Shown: piece after piece, positions 29,417-40,119 of the stretch
Numbering within the stretch: position 1 is the first letter of the stretch
How the letters are laid out: each line of letters begins with the position of its first letter
Origin: Neptunitalea lumnitzerae
Lineage (GTDB): Bacteria > Bacteroidota > Bacteroidia > Flavobacteriales > Flavobacteriaceae
Length of the DNA: 64,000 nucleotides
Reading direction: 5' to 3'
NCBI RefSeq assembly: GCF_027924185.1
Contig: NZ_BRVO01000004.1
Coordinates: 124,001 to 188,000 of the forward strand
Position numbers and translations under genes: made by a program
Notes under the pieces: generated by a model
What the model was told of the DNA's origin: nothing
The model's input: the letters and a program-made list of their open reading frames with translations, nothing else
Database searches by the model: none

Positions 29417-29971
29417 TTATTTATTTCGTAACTCTAATACGTACTGTGAAACTTGCCAACGCTCTTCTTCATTAAGTTGAGCAGCGTAAGATCCCATTGA
29501 GTTCAGTCCGTAATAAATGACATGATAAATACTACCTTCGGTAATGTCTCTATCTTTGTAATTAGGCACCCCTAAAAACTTTTCTCTTTGTACTAAAGTA
29601 CCTTGCCCATCACCTTTATCACCATGACAAATAGCGCAATAGATAGTATATAACTGCATTGCTTTAGCGTCATCATACTTAAGGTCTAAACTATCAGACA
29701 TTAAAGGATTCATTAAATTAGCTTTTGCTAACTCATACCCTTCTGTAGTATTTTCATACTCATAAGGCATCCATCCTCTTTTTACAGTGTGTGCAGGTGG
29801 TAATTGACCCTCTTTACCATTAGCAAAGGCATCAGATTCTTGATAAGTCTCATAACTCACCCCTTCGTACATATTTGGAAAGTACTGATAATTTGGCTTT
29901 GAATTGTTAAAACATGACGTAACTGATGCAGCTACACCAAGAACAACTCCTAATTTAATCAAGCTTTTCAT
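29417..29971 (-). CDS. actE: Alternative complex III subunit ActE, monohaem cytochrome c lipoprotein
   Basis: 184 aa. Lipoprotein signal with lipobox VTSC and Cys20 as lipidation site; one haem c motif CAICH in a standard class I cytochrome domain (AMQLYTIYCAICHGDKGDGQG) with a Met ligand candidate in NSMGSY. It carries electrons on the periplasmic side of the complex. I chose ATG 29971; a TTG at 29998 would extend it into actD and spoil the signal peptide. Eight bases after the actD stop. Confidence 0.94.
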   Translation of the reverse strand: MKSLIKLGVVLGVAASVTSCFNNSKPNYQYFPNMYEGVSYETYQESDAFANGKEGQLPPAHTVKRGWMPYEYENTTEGYELAKANLMNPLMSDSLDLKYDDAKAMQLYTIYCAICHGDKGDGQGTLVQREKFLGVPNYKDRDITEGSIYHVIYYGLNSMGSYAAQLNEEERWQVSQYVLELRNK

Positions 29972-29978
29972 ATCTGGT

Positions 29979-30503
29979 TTAATGCTTTTCTGTAACAATT
30001 AATTCAACAGCTCCTGTTTCTTCTAACAACGCAGTTAATTCACTTTCGTTATTATCAACAGCAATCTCCATTAAGAAGTGATCGTCAGTTGTTCTTACAT
30101 CTGGATTCTCAGCTTCTTTAAATGGCCATAATTTACTTCTCATGTAAAAAGTAATAACCATTAAGTGAGCTCCAAAGAATACTGTCATTTCAAACATAAT
30201 TGGCACAAATGAAGGCATATTCTCTAAGAAACTAAAGTATGGTTTCCCTCCAATATCTTGTGGCCAATCTGCAATCATGATATACCCCATCATACTTGTT
30301 GCAACGGTTAAACCAATACAACCATAGATAAAAGCAGCAATTGCAATTCTTGTATGAGGTAACCCCATAGCTTTATCTAGTCCGTGAACAGGGAATGGTG
30401 TGTAAATTTCTTCTATATGAAGTTTTTCAGCTTTTACCTTTTTTACTGCAGCCATTAACACATCATCATCGTTATAGATGGCTTGTATAATTTTATTACT
30501 CAT
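29979..30503 (-). CDS. actD: Alternative complex III subunit ActD
   Basis: 174 aa protein of the DUF3341 family: a soluble N-terminal part with the conserved YTPFPVHGLDKAMG motif, two membrane helices (about 53-75 and 103-122) and a short tail. It is a peripheral/membrane subunit of Act without cofactors. Its start overlaps the actC stop by eight bases. Confidence 0.94.
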   Translation of the reverse strand: MSNKIIQAIYNDDDVLMAAVKKVKAEKLHIEEIYTPFPVHGLDKAMGLPHTRIAIAAFIYGCIGLTVATSMMGYIMIADWPQDIGGKPYFSFLENMPSFVPIMFEMTVFFGAHLMVITFYMRSKLWPFKEAENPDVRTTDDHFLMEIAVDNNESELTALLEETGAVELIVTEKH

Positions 30504-31887
30504 GATCGCCGTCTCTTAATTTTTTATATTTTTCACCAGATGATTTCAAAATCGATTTTACCTCTGCCTGTGCAATTACAGGGAATGTTCTAGAATATAG
30601 TAAGAACAACACAAAGAAGAATCCTATAGTTCCAATGTAAATTCCTATATCTACAAATGTAGGAGAGAACATAGTCCATGAAGATGGAAGGAAATCTCTG
30701 TGTAACGATGTAACAATAATTACAAAACGCTCAAACCACATACCTACGTTTACTACAATAGAGATAAAGAAAGAGAACATAATACTAGTTCTAAGTTTCT
30801 TGGACCACATAAACTGAGGTGAGAATACGTTACAAGACATCATCATCCAGTAAGCCCACCAGTAAGGTCCTGTTGCTCTGTTTAAGAATGCATACTGTTC
30901 GTACTCAACTCCTGAATACCATGCAATAAACAACTCGGTTATATACGCACATCCTACAATAGAACCTGTAATCATAATTACCAAGTTCATTAATTCAATA
31001 TGCTGTAGTGTAATGTATGCCTCTAAGTGACATACTTTTCTCATGATAATTAAAAGTGTGTTTACCATCGCAAATCCTGAGAAGATTGCCCCTGCTACGA
31101 AGTATGGAGGGAAGATGGTAGTGTGCCAACCTGGTATTACCGAGGTAGCAAAGTCCATAGATACAATGGTGTGTACAGAAAGTACTAATGGAGTTGCTAA
31201 ACCAGCAAGTACCAAAGATACTTCTTCAAAACGTTGCCAATCTTTAGCACGTCCACTCCATCCGAAACTTACAAGACTATAAATTTTCTTTTGGAAAGGT
31301 TTTACCGCTCTATCTCTTAACATTGCAAAGTCAGGAAGTAAACCTGTCCACCAGAATACTAAAGAAACAGATAAATAAGTTGAAATCGCAAATACATCCC
31401 AAAGAAGCGGTGAGTTAAAGTTCACCCAAAGAGATCCAAACTGGTTTGGTATTGGTAATACCCAATATGCCAACCATGGACGCCCCATGTGAATAATCGG
31501 GAATAAACCTGCCTGAACAACCGAGAAAATGGTCATTGCTTCTGCAGAACGGTTAATTGCCATTCTCCATTTCTGACGGAATAACAAAAGTACTGCTGAG
31601 ATAAGCGTTCCGGCGTGACCGATACCTACCCACCATACAAAGTTAGTAATATCCCAGGCCCAACCAACAGTCTTGTTTAATCCCCAGGTTCCGATACCAG
31701 TAGATACCGTGTAAATAATACATCCTAAACCCCATATAAAGGCAGCTAATGATATTGAGAACACTATCCACCATTGTTTGTTTGCTCTTCCTTCTACAGG
31801 AGCAGCTACATCTAAAGTTACATCATGATAAGTCTTATCTCCTGTAACTAAGGGTTTACGTATAGGTGCTTCGTAATGCGACGCCAT
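30496..31887 (-). CDS. actC: Alternative complex III subunit ActC (NrfD-like)
   Basis: 463 aa NrfD/PsrC-type membrane protein with about ten helices, the quinol-oxidising membrane subunit of the Act complex. Recognisable segments include the N-terminal YEAPIRKPLVTGDKTYHDVT and WWVGIGHAGTLISAVLLLF. It overlaps actD by eight bases and follows actB by 36 bases. Confidence 0.96.
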   Translation of the reverse strand: MASHYEAPIRKPLVTGDKTYHDVTLDVAAPVEGRANKQWWIVFSISLAAFIWGLGCIIYTVSTGIGTWGLNKTVGWAWDITNFVWWVGIGHAGTLISAVLLLFRQKWRMAINRSAEAMTIFSVVQAGLFPIIHMGRPWLAYWVLPIPNQFGSLWVNFNSPLLWDVFAISTYLSVSLVFWWTGLLPDFAMLRDRAVKPFQKKIYSLVSFGWSGRAKDWQRFEEVSLVLAGLATPLVLSVHTIVSMDFATSVIPGWHTTIFPPYFVAGAIFSGFAMVNTLLIIMRKVCHLEAYITLQHIELMNLVIMITGSIVGCAYITELFIAWYSGVEYEQYAFLNRATGPYWWAYWMMMSCNVFSPQFMWSKKLRTSIMFSFFISIVVNVGMWFERFVIIVTSLHRDFLPSSWTMFSPTFVDIGIYIGTIGFFFVLFLLYSRTFPVIAQAEVKSILKSSGEKYKKLRDGDHE

Positions 31888-31923
31888 AATACTTTATAAA
31901 TTGTTTCTTTATTAATTATTTAT

Positions 31924-34900
31924 TTAAGCTTCTTCTGTATTTCTAACTTTCACATGATAGAATACGTTTGGTTGTGTTCCTACATGCTCTAGTAAGTGAT
32001 ACATTCTGTCGCTTTCTTTCAATTCTGCAACTTTACTTTCCGTATCGTTAATATCTCCAAAGATCATAGCTCCTGAACTACATGCAGCTGAACAAGCTGT
32101 TTGGAATTCTCCATCCTTAATAGCTCTTCCTTCTCTCTTAGCATCTAAGATTGTTTTCTGAGTCATTTGGATACACATAGAACATTTTTCCATAACCCCT
32201 CTTGAACGTACAACAACATCTGGGTTTAGCACCATTCTTCCTAAATCATCATTCATATGATAATCAAACTCATCATTTCCATTGTATAAGAACCAGTTGA
32301 AACGACGAACTTTGTAAGGACAGTTGTTTGCACAGTAACGAGTACCAACACAACGGTTATACGCCATGTGGTTTTGACCTTGCTTACCGTGTGATGTAGC
32401 AGCAACCGGACAAACAGTCTCACAAGGAGCATGGTTACAGTGCTGACACATTACTGGTTGGAAAGCAACTTGAGGATTAGCAGATGCGTGCTCTAACTCT
32501 CCAAAAGTAGATAGAGACTCACCTAGTCCAGAGATATTCTCAACAACCTCTACATCTTCTGCAAATGTTTCTTCTGCCGAATAATATCTATCAATACGCA
32601 ACCAGTGCATATCTCTAGACTTTCTAACCTCTGACTTACCAACTACAGGTACATTGTTTTCTGCGTGACAAGCAATCACACAAGCACCACAACCTGTACA
32701 AGCATTTAAGTCAATAGATAAGTTAAAGTGGTGTCCAATTGATCTGTCAACATTTTGCCATAAACCAACTGTAGTAGAAGGCACCTCTTGGTGATCTAAA
32801 GACACCATTGGTTGCGGATTCCATACTTCAGGCTCTTCTGTATTAAATGTACCTAATACAGTATCCTTAAGAACATCACCTCTACCCATTAAGGTATTAT
32901 GCAACTGCACACAAGCAAACTCATGCTCACCTGCAGCCTTTTCAATGCTAACCGATTGAACGTTATTAAAATCAGTGTAAAACTTAAACGCATTTACACC
33001 CGTTTTCATTTCTTCTTTTACACCAGCTTCTCTTCCGTATCCGTAAGCTAAACCTACAGATCCTTTAGCTTGACCTGGCTGCACTAAAACTGGTATGTTA
33101 CTAATAGTAACCCCATTTACAGTAACATTTGCCAAACTACCATTTAAAGCTCCGTTAGCTACATTCCAGTTTTCAAAACCAGCTGCATTAGCATCTGCCA
33201 ACGATATTGTTAAATAGTTATCCCAAGAAGCTCTTGAAATTGGATCAGGGAACTCTTGTAACCAAGGGTTATTAGCCTGTTGACCATCTCCCATTCCCGT
33301 TTTAGCATACAACACTAACTCCATTCCTGAAGAAGCAGCTTTAGAAAGCTTTAATGCATATTCACCAGCACTAGTAGAAACCACTGCAGCTTCAGCACCT
33401 TCTTCTGTAGGTACTTCAGTAAATATTAAACTAGTTTCTGATTTAAATACACCATCATGTAATGCTTGGTTCCAACTTGAACCTCCTAAAACACCAGAAG
33501 TCCAGTTAGATTTTATATAATCATAGTAAGACACATCATTACCCATCCAAGCTAACAACACTTCTTGAAACTGCATTGTATCAAATAACGGACGGATAGT
33601 AGGCTGCATTAAACTATAATGACCTTTCTTAATTTCTACATCACCCCAAGACTCTAAATAATGAGGCACTGCAGCAACATAAGTTGTTTTAGAAGCTGTT
33701 TCATCTTCTTTCATTGAGAAAGCAACCGAAGTTTCAACCTTCGCTAATCCTTCTTCAAATCCAGCAGCATCAGCAAGTGTATATAAAGGATTTACACCTA
33801 CAGTAACTAAAACACCCACTTTTCCAGCTTTCATATCAGCAATTAAAGACTTAACTGCTTTATTATTACCAGAACGAACTTTTAATGGTGCCGCAGCATC
33901 AAATGCAACACTGTTATATTGTTCGTTAATAGCCAACACTAAAGCTTGGGCATCTACATCCTGAACACCTGTAACTACAACAGCTTTACCATTTGCTTTT
34001 TTATATGCTTCCGCAGCAGCTTTTACAGCCTTATCAGCTTTCTCAGAAAGTTGCCCTCCGTAAGAAACACCACTTAAGTAACCGTAAAACTTAGCTAAAG
34101 CTATTTTAACTTCACTTGGCTTTAATGCAACTCTTGTATCTGCATTAGCACCAGTTAAAGACATATTAGATTCAATTTGAAAATGCTTAGACATTTTACC
34201 ATCGGTAGGGATTCTTCCTTTAGCATATCCTGCCTCAAATCCACCACCTTGCCAATCTCCTAAGAAGTCAGCACCAAAAGAAACTATAACATCTGCCTTT
34301 TCAAAATCATAATCAGCCATGGCTCTTTCACCATATTTAGCCTCAAATGCATCTAAAGCAGCATCTTCTGATATAGCATCATATACAACATGTTTAACAC
34401 CACCTACACTATCAGAGAATTCACTAATCAATTTTGAAGTAGAAGGACTTGCAAAAGTTTGTGTTAAGAAAACCACTTCTTTACCAGCAGCCTTAGCACC
34501 TTGAATCTTAGCTTTCACATCTTTATGTAAAGCATCCCACTCAATACTTTCACCTCCTTTTTTAGGCCCTTGCACACGCATACTATCATACATAGATAAT
34601 ACAGATGCAATTACACGAGCATTAGCACTACTATCTACTTCAGCTTTATCATGATTGTTTACAAAAATCGGCCTACCCTCTCTGGTTTTAACCAATACAC
34701 TTGCAAAATCATAACCATCTGCTATAGTAGTAGCATAGTAATTAGCCACACCCGGACGAATTTCTTCCGGCTGAACTACGTAAGGAATCGCGTGTTTCAC
34801 AGGACCCTCACACGCAGCCAATGTTGCAGCCGCTGTACTAAATCCAACATACTTTAAGAAATCTCTTCTTGTAGTTGAAGATGAATCTAGTGATTTTTTA

Positions 34901-35022
34901 TCCCCTAAGAACTCGTCTACAGGAATTTCTTCTACAAACTCATTCTGTTTTAGTGCTTCAACAATAGAGCTATCAGGATTTAACTCCTCAACACTTTTCC
35001 AGTATTTTTTGTTTGATGCCAT
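31924..35022 (-). CDS. actB: Alternative complex III subunit ActB, iron-sulfur protein
   Basis: 1032 aa. After about 50 residues a twin-arginine signal (TTRRDFLKYVGF) is followed by LAAC, so it looks like a Tat-exported lipoprotein. The large middle part has the fold of a molybdopterin oxidoreductase but in ActB this is known to lack the Mo cofactor. The C-terminal part is a ferredoxin-like subunit with Cys clusters CTGCGACVIACHAENN, CQHCNHAPCETVCP, CVGTRYCANNCPYK and CSMC...CSAACSSGA, enough for three [4Fe-4S] and one [3Fe-4S]. Second gene of the act operon, 31 bases after actA. Confidence 0.96.
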   Translation of the reverse strand: MASNKKYWKSVEELNPDSSIVEALKQNEFVEEIPVDEFLGDKKSLDSSSTTRRDFLKYVGFSTAAATLAACEGPVKHAIPYVVQPEEIRPGVANYYATTIADGYDFASVLVKTREGRPIFVNNHDKAEVDSSANARVIASVLSMYDSMRVQGPKKGGESIEWDALHKDVKAKIQGAKAAGKEVVFLTQTFASPSTSKLISEFSDSVGGVKHVVYDAISEDAALDAFEAKYGERAMADYDFEKADVIVSFGADFLGDWQGGGFEAGYAKGRIPTDGKMSKHFQIESNMSLTGANADTRVALKPSEVKIALAKFYGYLSGVSYGGQLSEKADKAVKAAAEAYKKANGKAVVVTGVQDVDAQALVLAINEQYNSVAFDAAAPLKVRSGNNKAVKSLIADMKAGKVGVLVTVGVNPLYTLADAAGFEEGLAKVETSVAFSMKEDETASKTTYVAAVPHYLESWGDVEIKKGHYSLMQPTIRPLFDTMQFQEVLLAWMGNDVSYYDYIKSNWTSGVLGGSSWNQALHDGVFKSETSLIFTEVPTEEGAEAAVVSTSAGEYALKLSKAASSGMELVLYAKTGMGDGQQANNPWLQEFPDPISRASWDNYLTISLADANAAGFENWNVANGALNGSLANVTVNGVTISNIPVLVQPGQAKGSVGLAYGYGREAGVKEEMKTGVNAFKFYTDFNNVQSVSIEKAAGEHEFACVQLHNTLMGRGDVLKDTVLGTFNTEEPEVWNPQPMVSLDHQEVPSTTVGLWQNVDRSIGHHFNLSIDLNACTGCGACVIACHAENNVPVVGKSEVRKSRDMHWLRIDRYYSAEETFAEDVEVVENISGLGESLSTFGELEHASANPQVAFQPVMCQHCNHAPCETVCPVAATSHGKQGQNHMAYNRCVGTRYCANNCPYKVRRFNWFLYNGNDEFDYHMNDDLGRMVLNPDVVVRSRGVMEKCSMCIQMTQKTILDAKREGRAIKDGEFQTACSAACSSGAMIFGDINDTESKVAELKESDRMYHLLEHVGTQPNVFYHVKVRNTEEA

Positions 35023-35053
35023 GTTATATATAAAATTAGCTCTTTAACAATTA

Positions 35054-36397
35054 TTAATAGTGACACTTACCACATTCTAAACCACCCATCTCAGCAATTG
35101 TATACTGCTTAAGATCTCCGTACTTCTTAGACAATTCTTCGTGAATCTTCTCGTAATACTCATTACCTTCCATTTTCACGTTTGTCTCACGGTGACAGTT
35201 TATACACCATCCCATAGTCAATGGTGCAAATTGCTCCATAACCTCGTAAGTCTCAACCGGACCATGACAGTGCTGACACTCTACACCAGCCACAATAACG
35301 TGCTGCGAGTGATTAAAGTAAGCAAAGTCTGGTAAATTATGTATTCTAACCCATTTAACAGGTTTTGTTTCTCCAGTATATTTCATGTTCTGAGAATCCC
35401 ATCCAGCAGCTGCATACAACTTCTGAATTTCTCCATCATAAAACTCTTTTGAATGCTCTGGTGTACCAGTTGACTCAGCAACCTCTCCAATATTCTTATG
35501 ACAGTTCATACAAACATTTAAAGACGGTATACCAGAAGTTTTACTAACTCTAGCAGCAGAGTGACAGTATTTACAATCAATACCATTATCACCAGCGTGA
35601 ATTCTGTGAGAGAAGTGAATTGGCTGAATTGGCTGATACCCTTTATCAATACCAACTTGCATAAAGTAACCATAAGCAAACCAAGCAGACACTAATAAAA
35701 GAAGCACTACAGAAACCAATACTAAAAATTGATTCTGAATAAAAGCTTTCCATAAAGGCAATCTTTTCTCACTTTCTTTCTTAAGCTCTATTCCGTTTGC
35801 TTCAGCAATTCTTCTTAATGTTTGATTAACCACATAAAGCATCACAATCATCATTGCAAAACCTAACGCTAGCGCACCTAACATAATATTAGTATCTATA
35901 CCACCTGAAGAAGCACCAGCTCCTGCACCAGCCTCAGCACCTCCGCCGTTATCAACTTTCGGCTCAGCTTTCGGCTGCATAGTATATGCGATAATATCAT
36001 CGATTTCAGCTTCTGACAACTGCGGAAAAGCAGTCATTTGAACCTGATTATACTCTTCATAAATTTTCACTGCATCTGGATCTCCAGATTGAATCATAGC
36101 TGAACTATTATGAATCCAACTATACAACCACTCCTTATCATGCTTATCACCCACACCTCTTAAGGCAGGACCTGTCATTTTTTTATCTAACTTATGACAA
36201 GCAGCACAATTAGAATTAAATAATTTTTTTCCATTGGCCGGATCACCGGAACCGGTGTCGGAAGCTGTTGCAGCAGCAGTTTCTGCAGCTGGCTGTTCAG
36301 TTTCTTGAGAAAAAACAGTGGTAGAAAATGCTAGCAATAAAGCTAGACTTAAACCTAAAATACTCGAGGCTGAATTACGGTGTTTCACCTTTTTCAT
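35054..36397 (-). CDS. actA: Alternative complex III subunit ActA with fused monohaem cytochrome c
   Basis: 447 aa. Signal peptide to about residue 31 (VFSQ). Residues about 50-142 are a class I cytochrome c domain with CAACH at 64-68 and a Met candidate in VQMTAFP. An Ala/Gly-rich linker and two membrane helices (172-190, 224-244) lead to the pentahaem domain with CKYCH 275, CMNCH 296, CQHCH 374, CINCH 398 and CGKCH 442: six haem c sites in all. ATG 36397 is the start; an upstream extension in frame would run past the promoter at 36478 and has no signal peptide. First gene of the act-cta operon. Confidence 0.95.
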   Translation of the reverse strand: MKKVKHRNSASSILGLSLALLLAFSTTVFSQETEQPAAETAAATASDTGSGDPANGKKLFNSNCAACHKLDKKMTGPALRGVGDKHDKEWLYSWIHNSSAMIQSGDPDAVKIYEEYNQVQMTAFPQLSEAEIDDIIAYTMQPKAEPKVDNGGGAEAGAGAGASSGGIDTNIMLGALALGFAMMIVMLYVVNQTLRRIAEANGIELKKESEKRLPLWKAFIQNQFLVLVSVVLLLLVSAWFAYGYFMQVGIDKGYQPIQPIHFSHRIHAGDNGIDCKYCHSAARVSKTSGIPSLNVCMNCHKNIGEVAESTGTPEHSKEFYDGEIQKLYAAAGWDSQNMKYTGETKPVKWVRIHNLPDFAYFNHSQHVIVAGVECQHCHGPVETYEVMEQFAPLTMGWCINCHRETNVKMEGNEYYEKIHEELSKKYGDLKQYTIAEMGGLECGKCHY

Positions 36398-36477
36398 ATT
36401 AATAAATTGTATTATCAATCTAAATTTGGCACGATTTTTACAATGATAAAAATCATAGATTCGTGATGAACTGTGAG

Positions 36478-36485
36478 CAAAAATA
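36478..36485 (-). promoter_or_regulatory. Candidate -7 box of the act-cta operon
   Basis: Minus-strand TATTTTTG, exact TAnnTTTG, 80 bases before the actA ATG, giving a leader of about 70 bases. No exact -33 TTG; TTTC stands near the right place. Confidence 0.4.
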
Positions 36486-36584
36486 CAATATCGAGTTGAG
36501 TTAAGAAATGTTAGAAACACGTTAATTATTAATTTATATAGATTCTAAATAATATTCAATTTATTAACATCTCACAATAAAATT

Positions 36585-36592
36585 TAATTTTG
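36585..36592 (+). promoter_or_regulatory. Candidate -7 box for the SPOR gene
   Basis: TAATTTTG matches TAnnTTTG exactly and ends 33 bases before the ATG at 36626. It overlaps a possible upstream TTG start at 36590, arguing against that start. The -33 element is unclear. Confidence 0.4.
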
Positions 36593-36625
36593 CTGCATTA
36601 TGTATTCACTATGAGATTTTTAAGC

Positions 36626-37012
36626 ATGAAAAAATATATTATGACAAGCCTGGGACTTGCATTATTCTCCCAAATAATAACCGCTCAAACCGAAGAAAAT
36701 GTTGAAAATAAAAACATTGAGCAGAGCGAAGTAATTGCCAAATTGGTGGAACTAAAAAAAACAACCGGACTAAACGAGAACCTAGACAAAATCTACACTA
36801 TACAGATTTTTAGCGGCAAAAAGGACAATGCCATGGTTGCCCTAAAAGAAGTGAAAGAGAAGCACCCAGAATTGCTCTCAAACATTTATTACGAGTACCC
36901 TAATTATAAAATTAAAATTGGTAAGTACCGAAACAGATTAGAAGCCGACAAAGAGCTCTTAAGCATTAAAGAAGAATACCCTCATGCGTTTATTATAAAC
37001 CCAAAGAGATAA
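36626..37012 (+). CDS. Small exported SPOR-domain protein
   Basis: 128 aa from ATG 36626 (ATG 36611 is possible). A signal peptide (KKYIMTSLGLALFSQIITAQ) is followed by an acidic spacer and a C-terminal SPOR-like repeat: KIYTIQIFSGKKDNA, then YYEYPNYKIKIGKYRNRLEADKEL. SPOR domains bind peptidoglycan stripped of stem peptides, often at division sites. Here it probably acts as a free periplasmic protein since no membrane anchor remains after cleavage. Divergent from actA and convergent with infB. Confidence 0.8.
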   Translation: MKKYIMTSLGLALFSQIITAQTEENVENKNIEQSEVIAKLVELKKTTGLNENLDKIYTIQIFSGKKDNAMVALKEVKEKHPELLSNIYYEYPNYKIKIGKYRNRLEADKELLSIKEEYPHAFIINPKR

Positions 37013-37045
37013 AAAAAAGCGACTTTTAAAAAGTCGCTTTTTTTA
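37013..37045. terminator. Bidirectional terminator between SPOR gene and infB
   Basis: Stem AGCGACTT/AAGTCGCT with A8 before and T7 after, placed between two convergent genes and suited to end both transcripts. Confidence 0.9.
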
Positions 37046-37069
37046 TGATTTTAATATTATTTTAAGAAA

Positions 37070-40060
37070 TTACTTGATTTTCTTCTTAACAGCAACTTCT
37101 TGGAAGGCTTCTATAATATCACCCTCTTTTATATCATTATAATTCTTCACCTGCATACCGCAATCATATCCTTTAGAAACTTCTTTAACGTCATCTTTAA
37201 ATCGTTTTAAAGATGCAAGCTCTCCAGTGAATATAACCACACCATCCCTAATCAGACGAATATTAGAATTTCTGAAAATCTTACCATCGGTAACCATACA
37301 ACCAGCAATAGTACCAATTTTAGAAATCTTGAACGTTTCACGGATTTCAGCATTACCTGTAATCTCTTCTTTCATTTCAGGAGACAACATACCTTCCATC
37401 GCGTCTTTCAGATCGTTAATAGCATCATAGATGATAGAATACGTTCTGATATCTATTTCTTCTTTATCTGCTATCATACGAGCATTACCCATAGGACGAA
37501 CATTAAATCCGATAATAATTGCATCAGAAGCCGAAGCTAACAACACATCAGACTCTGTAACAGGACCTACCGCTTTATGTATAATATTCACCTGAATCTC
37601 TTCAGTTGATAATTTCTGGAACGAATCTGTTAAGGCCTCTACAGAACCATCAACATCACCTTTCAAGATAATATTAAGCTCTTTAAAATCACCTAAAGCA
37701 ATACGTCTACCAATTTCATCAAGCGTAATATGTCTTTGTGTTCTTACAGACTGCTCACGTTGTAATTGAGTACGCTTAGTAGCAATTTGTTTTGCTTCTT
37801 TTTCGTCTTCAAATACATTGAACTTATCACCTGCTTGTGGCGCACCATCTAAACCAAGTATTGACACCGGTCTAGAAGGCCCCGCTTCCTTAACTACATT
37901 ACCACGCTCATCGTGCATAGCTTTTACCTTACCACTATTCTTACCTGCCAACACATAATCACCAACACGTAACGTACCACCTTGTACTAAAATAGTAGCA
38001 ACATAACCTCTACCTTTATCTAAGAACGCTTCTACTACGGTACCAGATGCATTCTTCTCTGGGTTTGCTTTAAGATCTAAAATCTCTGCTTCTAAAAGAA
38101 CCTTCTCTAAAAGCTCATCAACACCTGTACCTTGTTTAGCAGAAATATCATGAGACTGAATACTACCTCCCCAATCTTCTACTAATAAATTCATACTAGC
38201 CAACCCTTCTTTAATTTTATCAGGGTTTGCTGTTGGCTTATCTATCTTGTTAATTGCAAAAATCATTGGTACTCCAGCAGCTTGCGCGTGAGAAATAGCT
38301 TCTTTTGTTTGTGGCATGATTGAATCATCCGCCGCAATTACAATAATAGCTATATCTGTTACTTGAGCTCCTCTTGCACGCATTGCTGTAAACGCTTCGT
38401 GACCTGGTGTATCTAAGAAAGTTATTTTCTGACCATCTTTTAATTGTACCCCATAAGCTCCAATATGCTGTGTTATACCTCCACTTTCACCTGCAATTAC
38501 ATTCTCTTCACGAATATAATCTAACAACGATGTTTTACCGTGGTCAACGTGACCCATAACTGTAACTATAGGTGCTCTTGTTACTAAATCTTCTTCAGCA
38601 TCTGGCTCTTCTAAAATAGCCTCTTCAATATCAGCTGTTACAAACTCAACCTCATAACCAAACTCTTCAGCAACAATAGAAAGGGTCTCTGCATCTAAAC
38701 GCTGGTTCATGGTAACCATGATACCTAAAGACATACACGCTCCAATAACTTTGTTAATTGGCACATCCATCATGGTAGCAACTTCAGCAACCGTAACAAA
38801 CTCGGTTACTTTTAATAATTTGCTATCCGCTTCTTGTTGTGCAAGTACATCCTCCGTTTTTTGACGGTGAGAATCTCTTTTCTCTCTACGGTATTTAGCA
38901 CCTTTGTTCTTAGAACCTTTACCTTGAAGTTTTTCCAAGGTTTCACGTACTTGTTTTTGTACATCTTCCTCAGTTGGCTCTACTTTAGGAGCAGGTCTAA
39001 ATTTACCTCCACCTTTCTTAAAGCCACCTTTACCTCCTTGGTTGTTGTTAGAACGTTGGTTGTTATTACGGTTATTATTGTTGTTATTACCGTTATTATT
39101 ACCACCACCAGACTCGCCAGAAATTCTTCTACGCTTCTGTCTGCGTTGGTTATTGTTATTAGACCCCTTGTTATCTTTCTTATCCTTAGGATCTTCTTTT
39201 TTCTTCTTAGGTTTTTGAAACTGAGAAAGGTCAATTTTTTCACCTACAAGCTTAGGCCCTGTAAGTTTCTTATACTTAGTTTCAATAACTTCCGGTTCTT
39301 GGGACTCAGGAGCAGGTTTTTGCTCTTCCGGCTTTTTAAATTTAGGCTTTTGTTGAGTTTGTTTTTGCTCACCAAAAGACTTGTTTTCATGTCTGAGCTT
39401 AAATTGAGGTGACTTGTGAGGTGTGTTAGGAGCTTGCTTTTCTTGCGGTTTTTGCGGAGCTTGAAATTTCTTAGGAGCTTCTTCATTCTTTGGAGCCTCA
39501 ACTACTTTCTTCGGTTCCTCTTTCTTCACCTCTTCCTTTTTAACCTCTTCCACTTTTTCCTGTACTGGTTCAGGTTTCTTTTCTTCAACCTTTGGCGCTT
39601 CCACTTTTGGTTCTTCTTTCACCGGGGCTTCTGCTTTAGGCTGAACAACCTCTTCTTTAACAGGTTCTGGAGCGGTTTCTTTTACAGGTTCTGGAGCTTC
39701 AGTTTTCTTGTTACCATCCAAATCTATTTTACCAACAGTTTTTGGACCTGAAAGCTGAGCCTTGGCTTTTACCACCTCTTCAGATTTCTTACGCTTCATC
39801 TCCTGCTCTTTCTCCAACTCGATACGTAAAGCCTCTTTCTCTTTACGCTTCTCTTCTCCTACCTCTTTTGACGCTACTTTTTTACTCTTGTCGGTTTGAA
39901 ATTCCTGTTGCAAAACATCATACACCTCGCCTGATATTTTGGTAGTAGGTCGCGCTTCAACTTCATGTCCCTTTGAAGTTAAAAACTCTACAGCACGATC
40001 TAAAGAAATATTCAATTCCCTAAGTACCTTGTTAAGTCTTATTGTTTTGTTGTCAGACAT
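37070..40060 (-). CDS. infB: Translation initiation factor IF-2
   Basis: 996 aa GTPase that places initiator tRNA on the 30S subunit. An N-terminal IF2_N segment ([20 protein letters not shown]) is followed by about 400 residues of Lys/Glu/Pro-rich and then Asn/Arg/Gly-rich disordered sequence. The G domain begins near residue 500: G1 [10 protein letters not shown]3 DTPGHEAF, G4 NKIDK. The beta-barrel and C-terminal domains follow to a KKKIK end. Third gene of rimP-nusA-infB, 59 bases after nusA. The long linker is typical of Bacteroidota. Confidence 0.98.
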   Translation of the reverse strand: MSDNKTIRLNKVLRELNISLDRAVEFLTSKGHEVEARPTTKISGEVYDVLQQEFQTDKSKKVASKEVGEEKRKEKEALRIELEKEQEMKRKKSEEVVKAKAQLSGPKTVGKIDLDGNKKTEAPEPVKETAPEPVKEEVVQPKAEAPVKEEPKVEAPKVEEKKPEPVQEKVEEVKKEEVKKEEPKKVVEAPKNEEAPKKFQAPQKPQEKQAPNTPHKSPQFKLRHENKSFGEQKQTQQKPKFKKPEEQKPAPESQEPEVIETKYKKLTGPKLVGEKIDLSQFQKPKKKKEDPKDKKDNKGSNNNNQRRQKRRRISGESGGGNNNGNNNNNNRNNNQRSNNNQGGKGGFKKGGGKFRPAPKVEPTEEDVQKQVRETLEKLQGKGSKNKGAKYRREKRDSHRQKTEDVLAQQEADSKLLKVTEFVTVAEVATMMDVPINKVIGACMSLGIMVTMNQRLDAETLSIVAEEFGYEVEFVTADIEEAILEEPDAEEDLVTRAPIVTVMGHVDHGKTSLLDYIREENVIAGESGGITQHIGAYGVQLKDGQKITFLDTPGHEAFTAMRARGAQVTDIAIIVIAADDSIMPQTKEAISHAQAAGVPMIFAINKIDKPTANPDKIKEGLASMNLLVEDWGGSIQSHDISAKQGTGVDELLEKVLLEAEILDLKANPEKNASGTVVEAFLDKGRGYVATILVQGGTLRVGDYVLAGKNSGKVKAMHDERGNVVKEAGPSRPVSILGLDGAPQAGDKFNVFEDEKEAKQIATKRTQLQREQSVRTQRHITLDEIGRRIALGDFKELNIILKGDVDGSVEALTDSFQKLSTEEIQVNIIHKAVGPVTESDVLLASASDAIIIGFNVRPMGNARMIADKEEIDIRTYSIIYDAINDLKDAMEGMLSPEMKEEITGNAEIRETFKISKIGTIAGCMVTDGKIFRNSNIRLIRDGVVIFTGELASLKRFKDDVKEVSKGYDCGMQVKNYNDIKEGDIIEAFQEVAVKKKIK

Positions 40061-40119
40061 ATATTATTTTTTATTCCTCTCAATTTAAATTAAAAAACCG
40101 CAGACAATAAAATCAAGGC

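Noticed and set aside
38834-39501. Long open frames on both strands within the infB linker (192 and 111 aa on the plus strand)
   Set aside because: They arise from the biased Lys/Glu/Pro codons of IF-2 read in other frames; they show no family motif, start signal or independent promoter.
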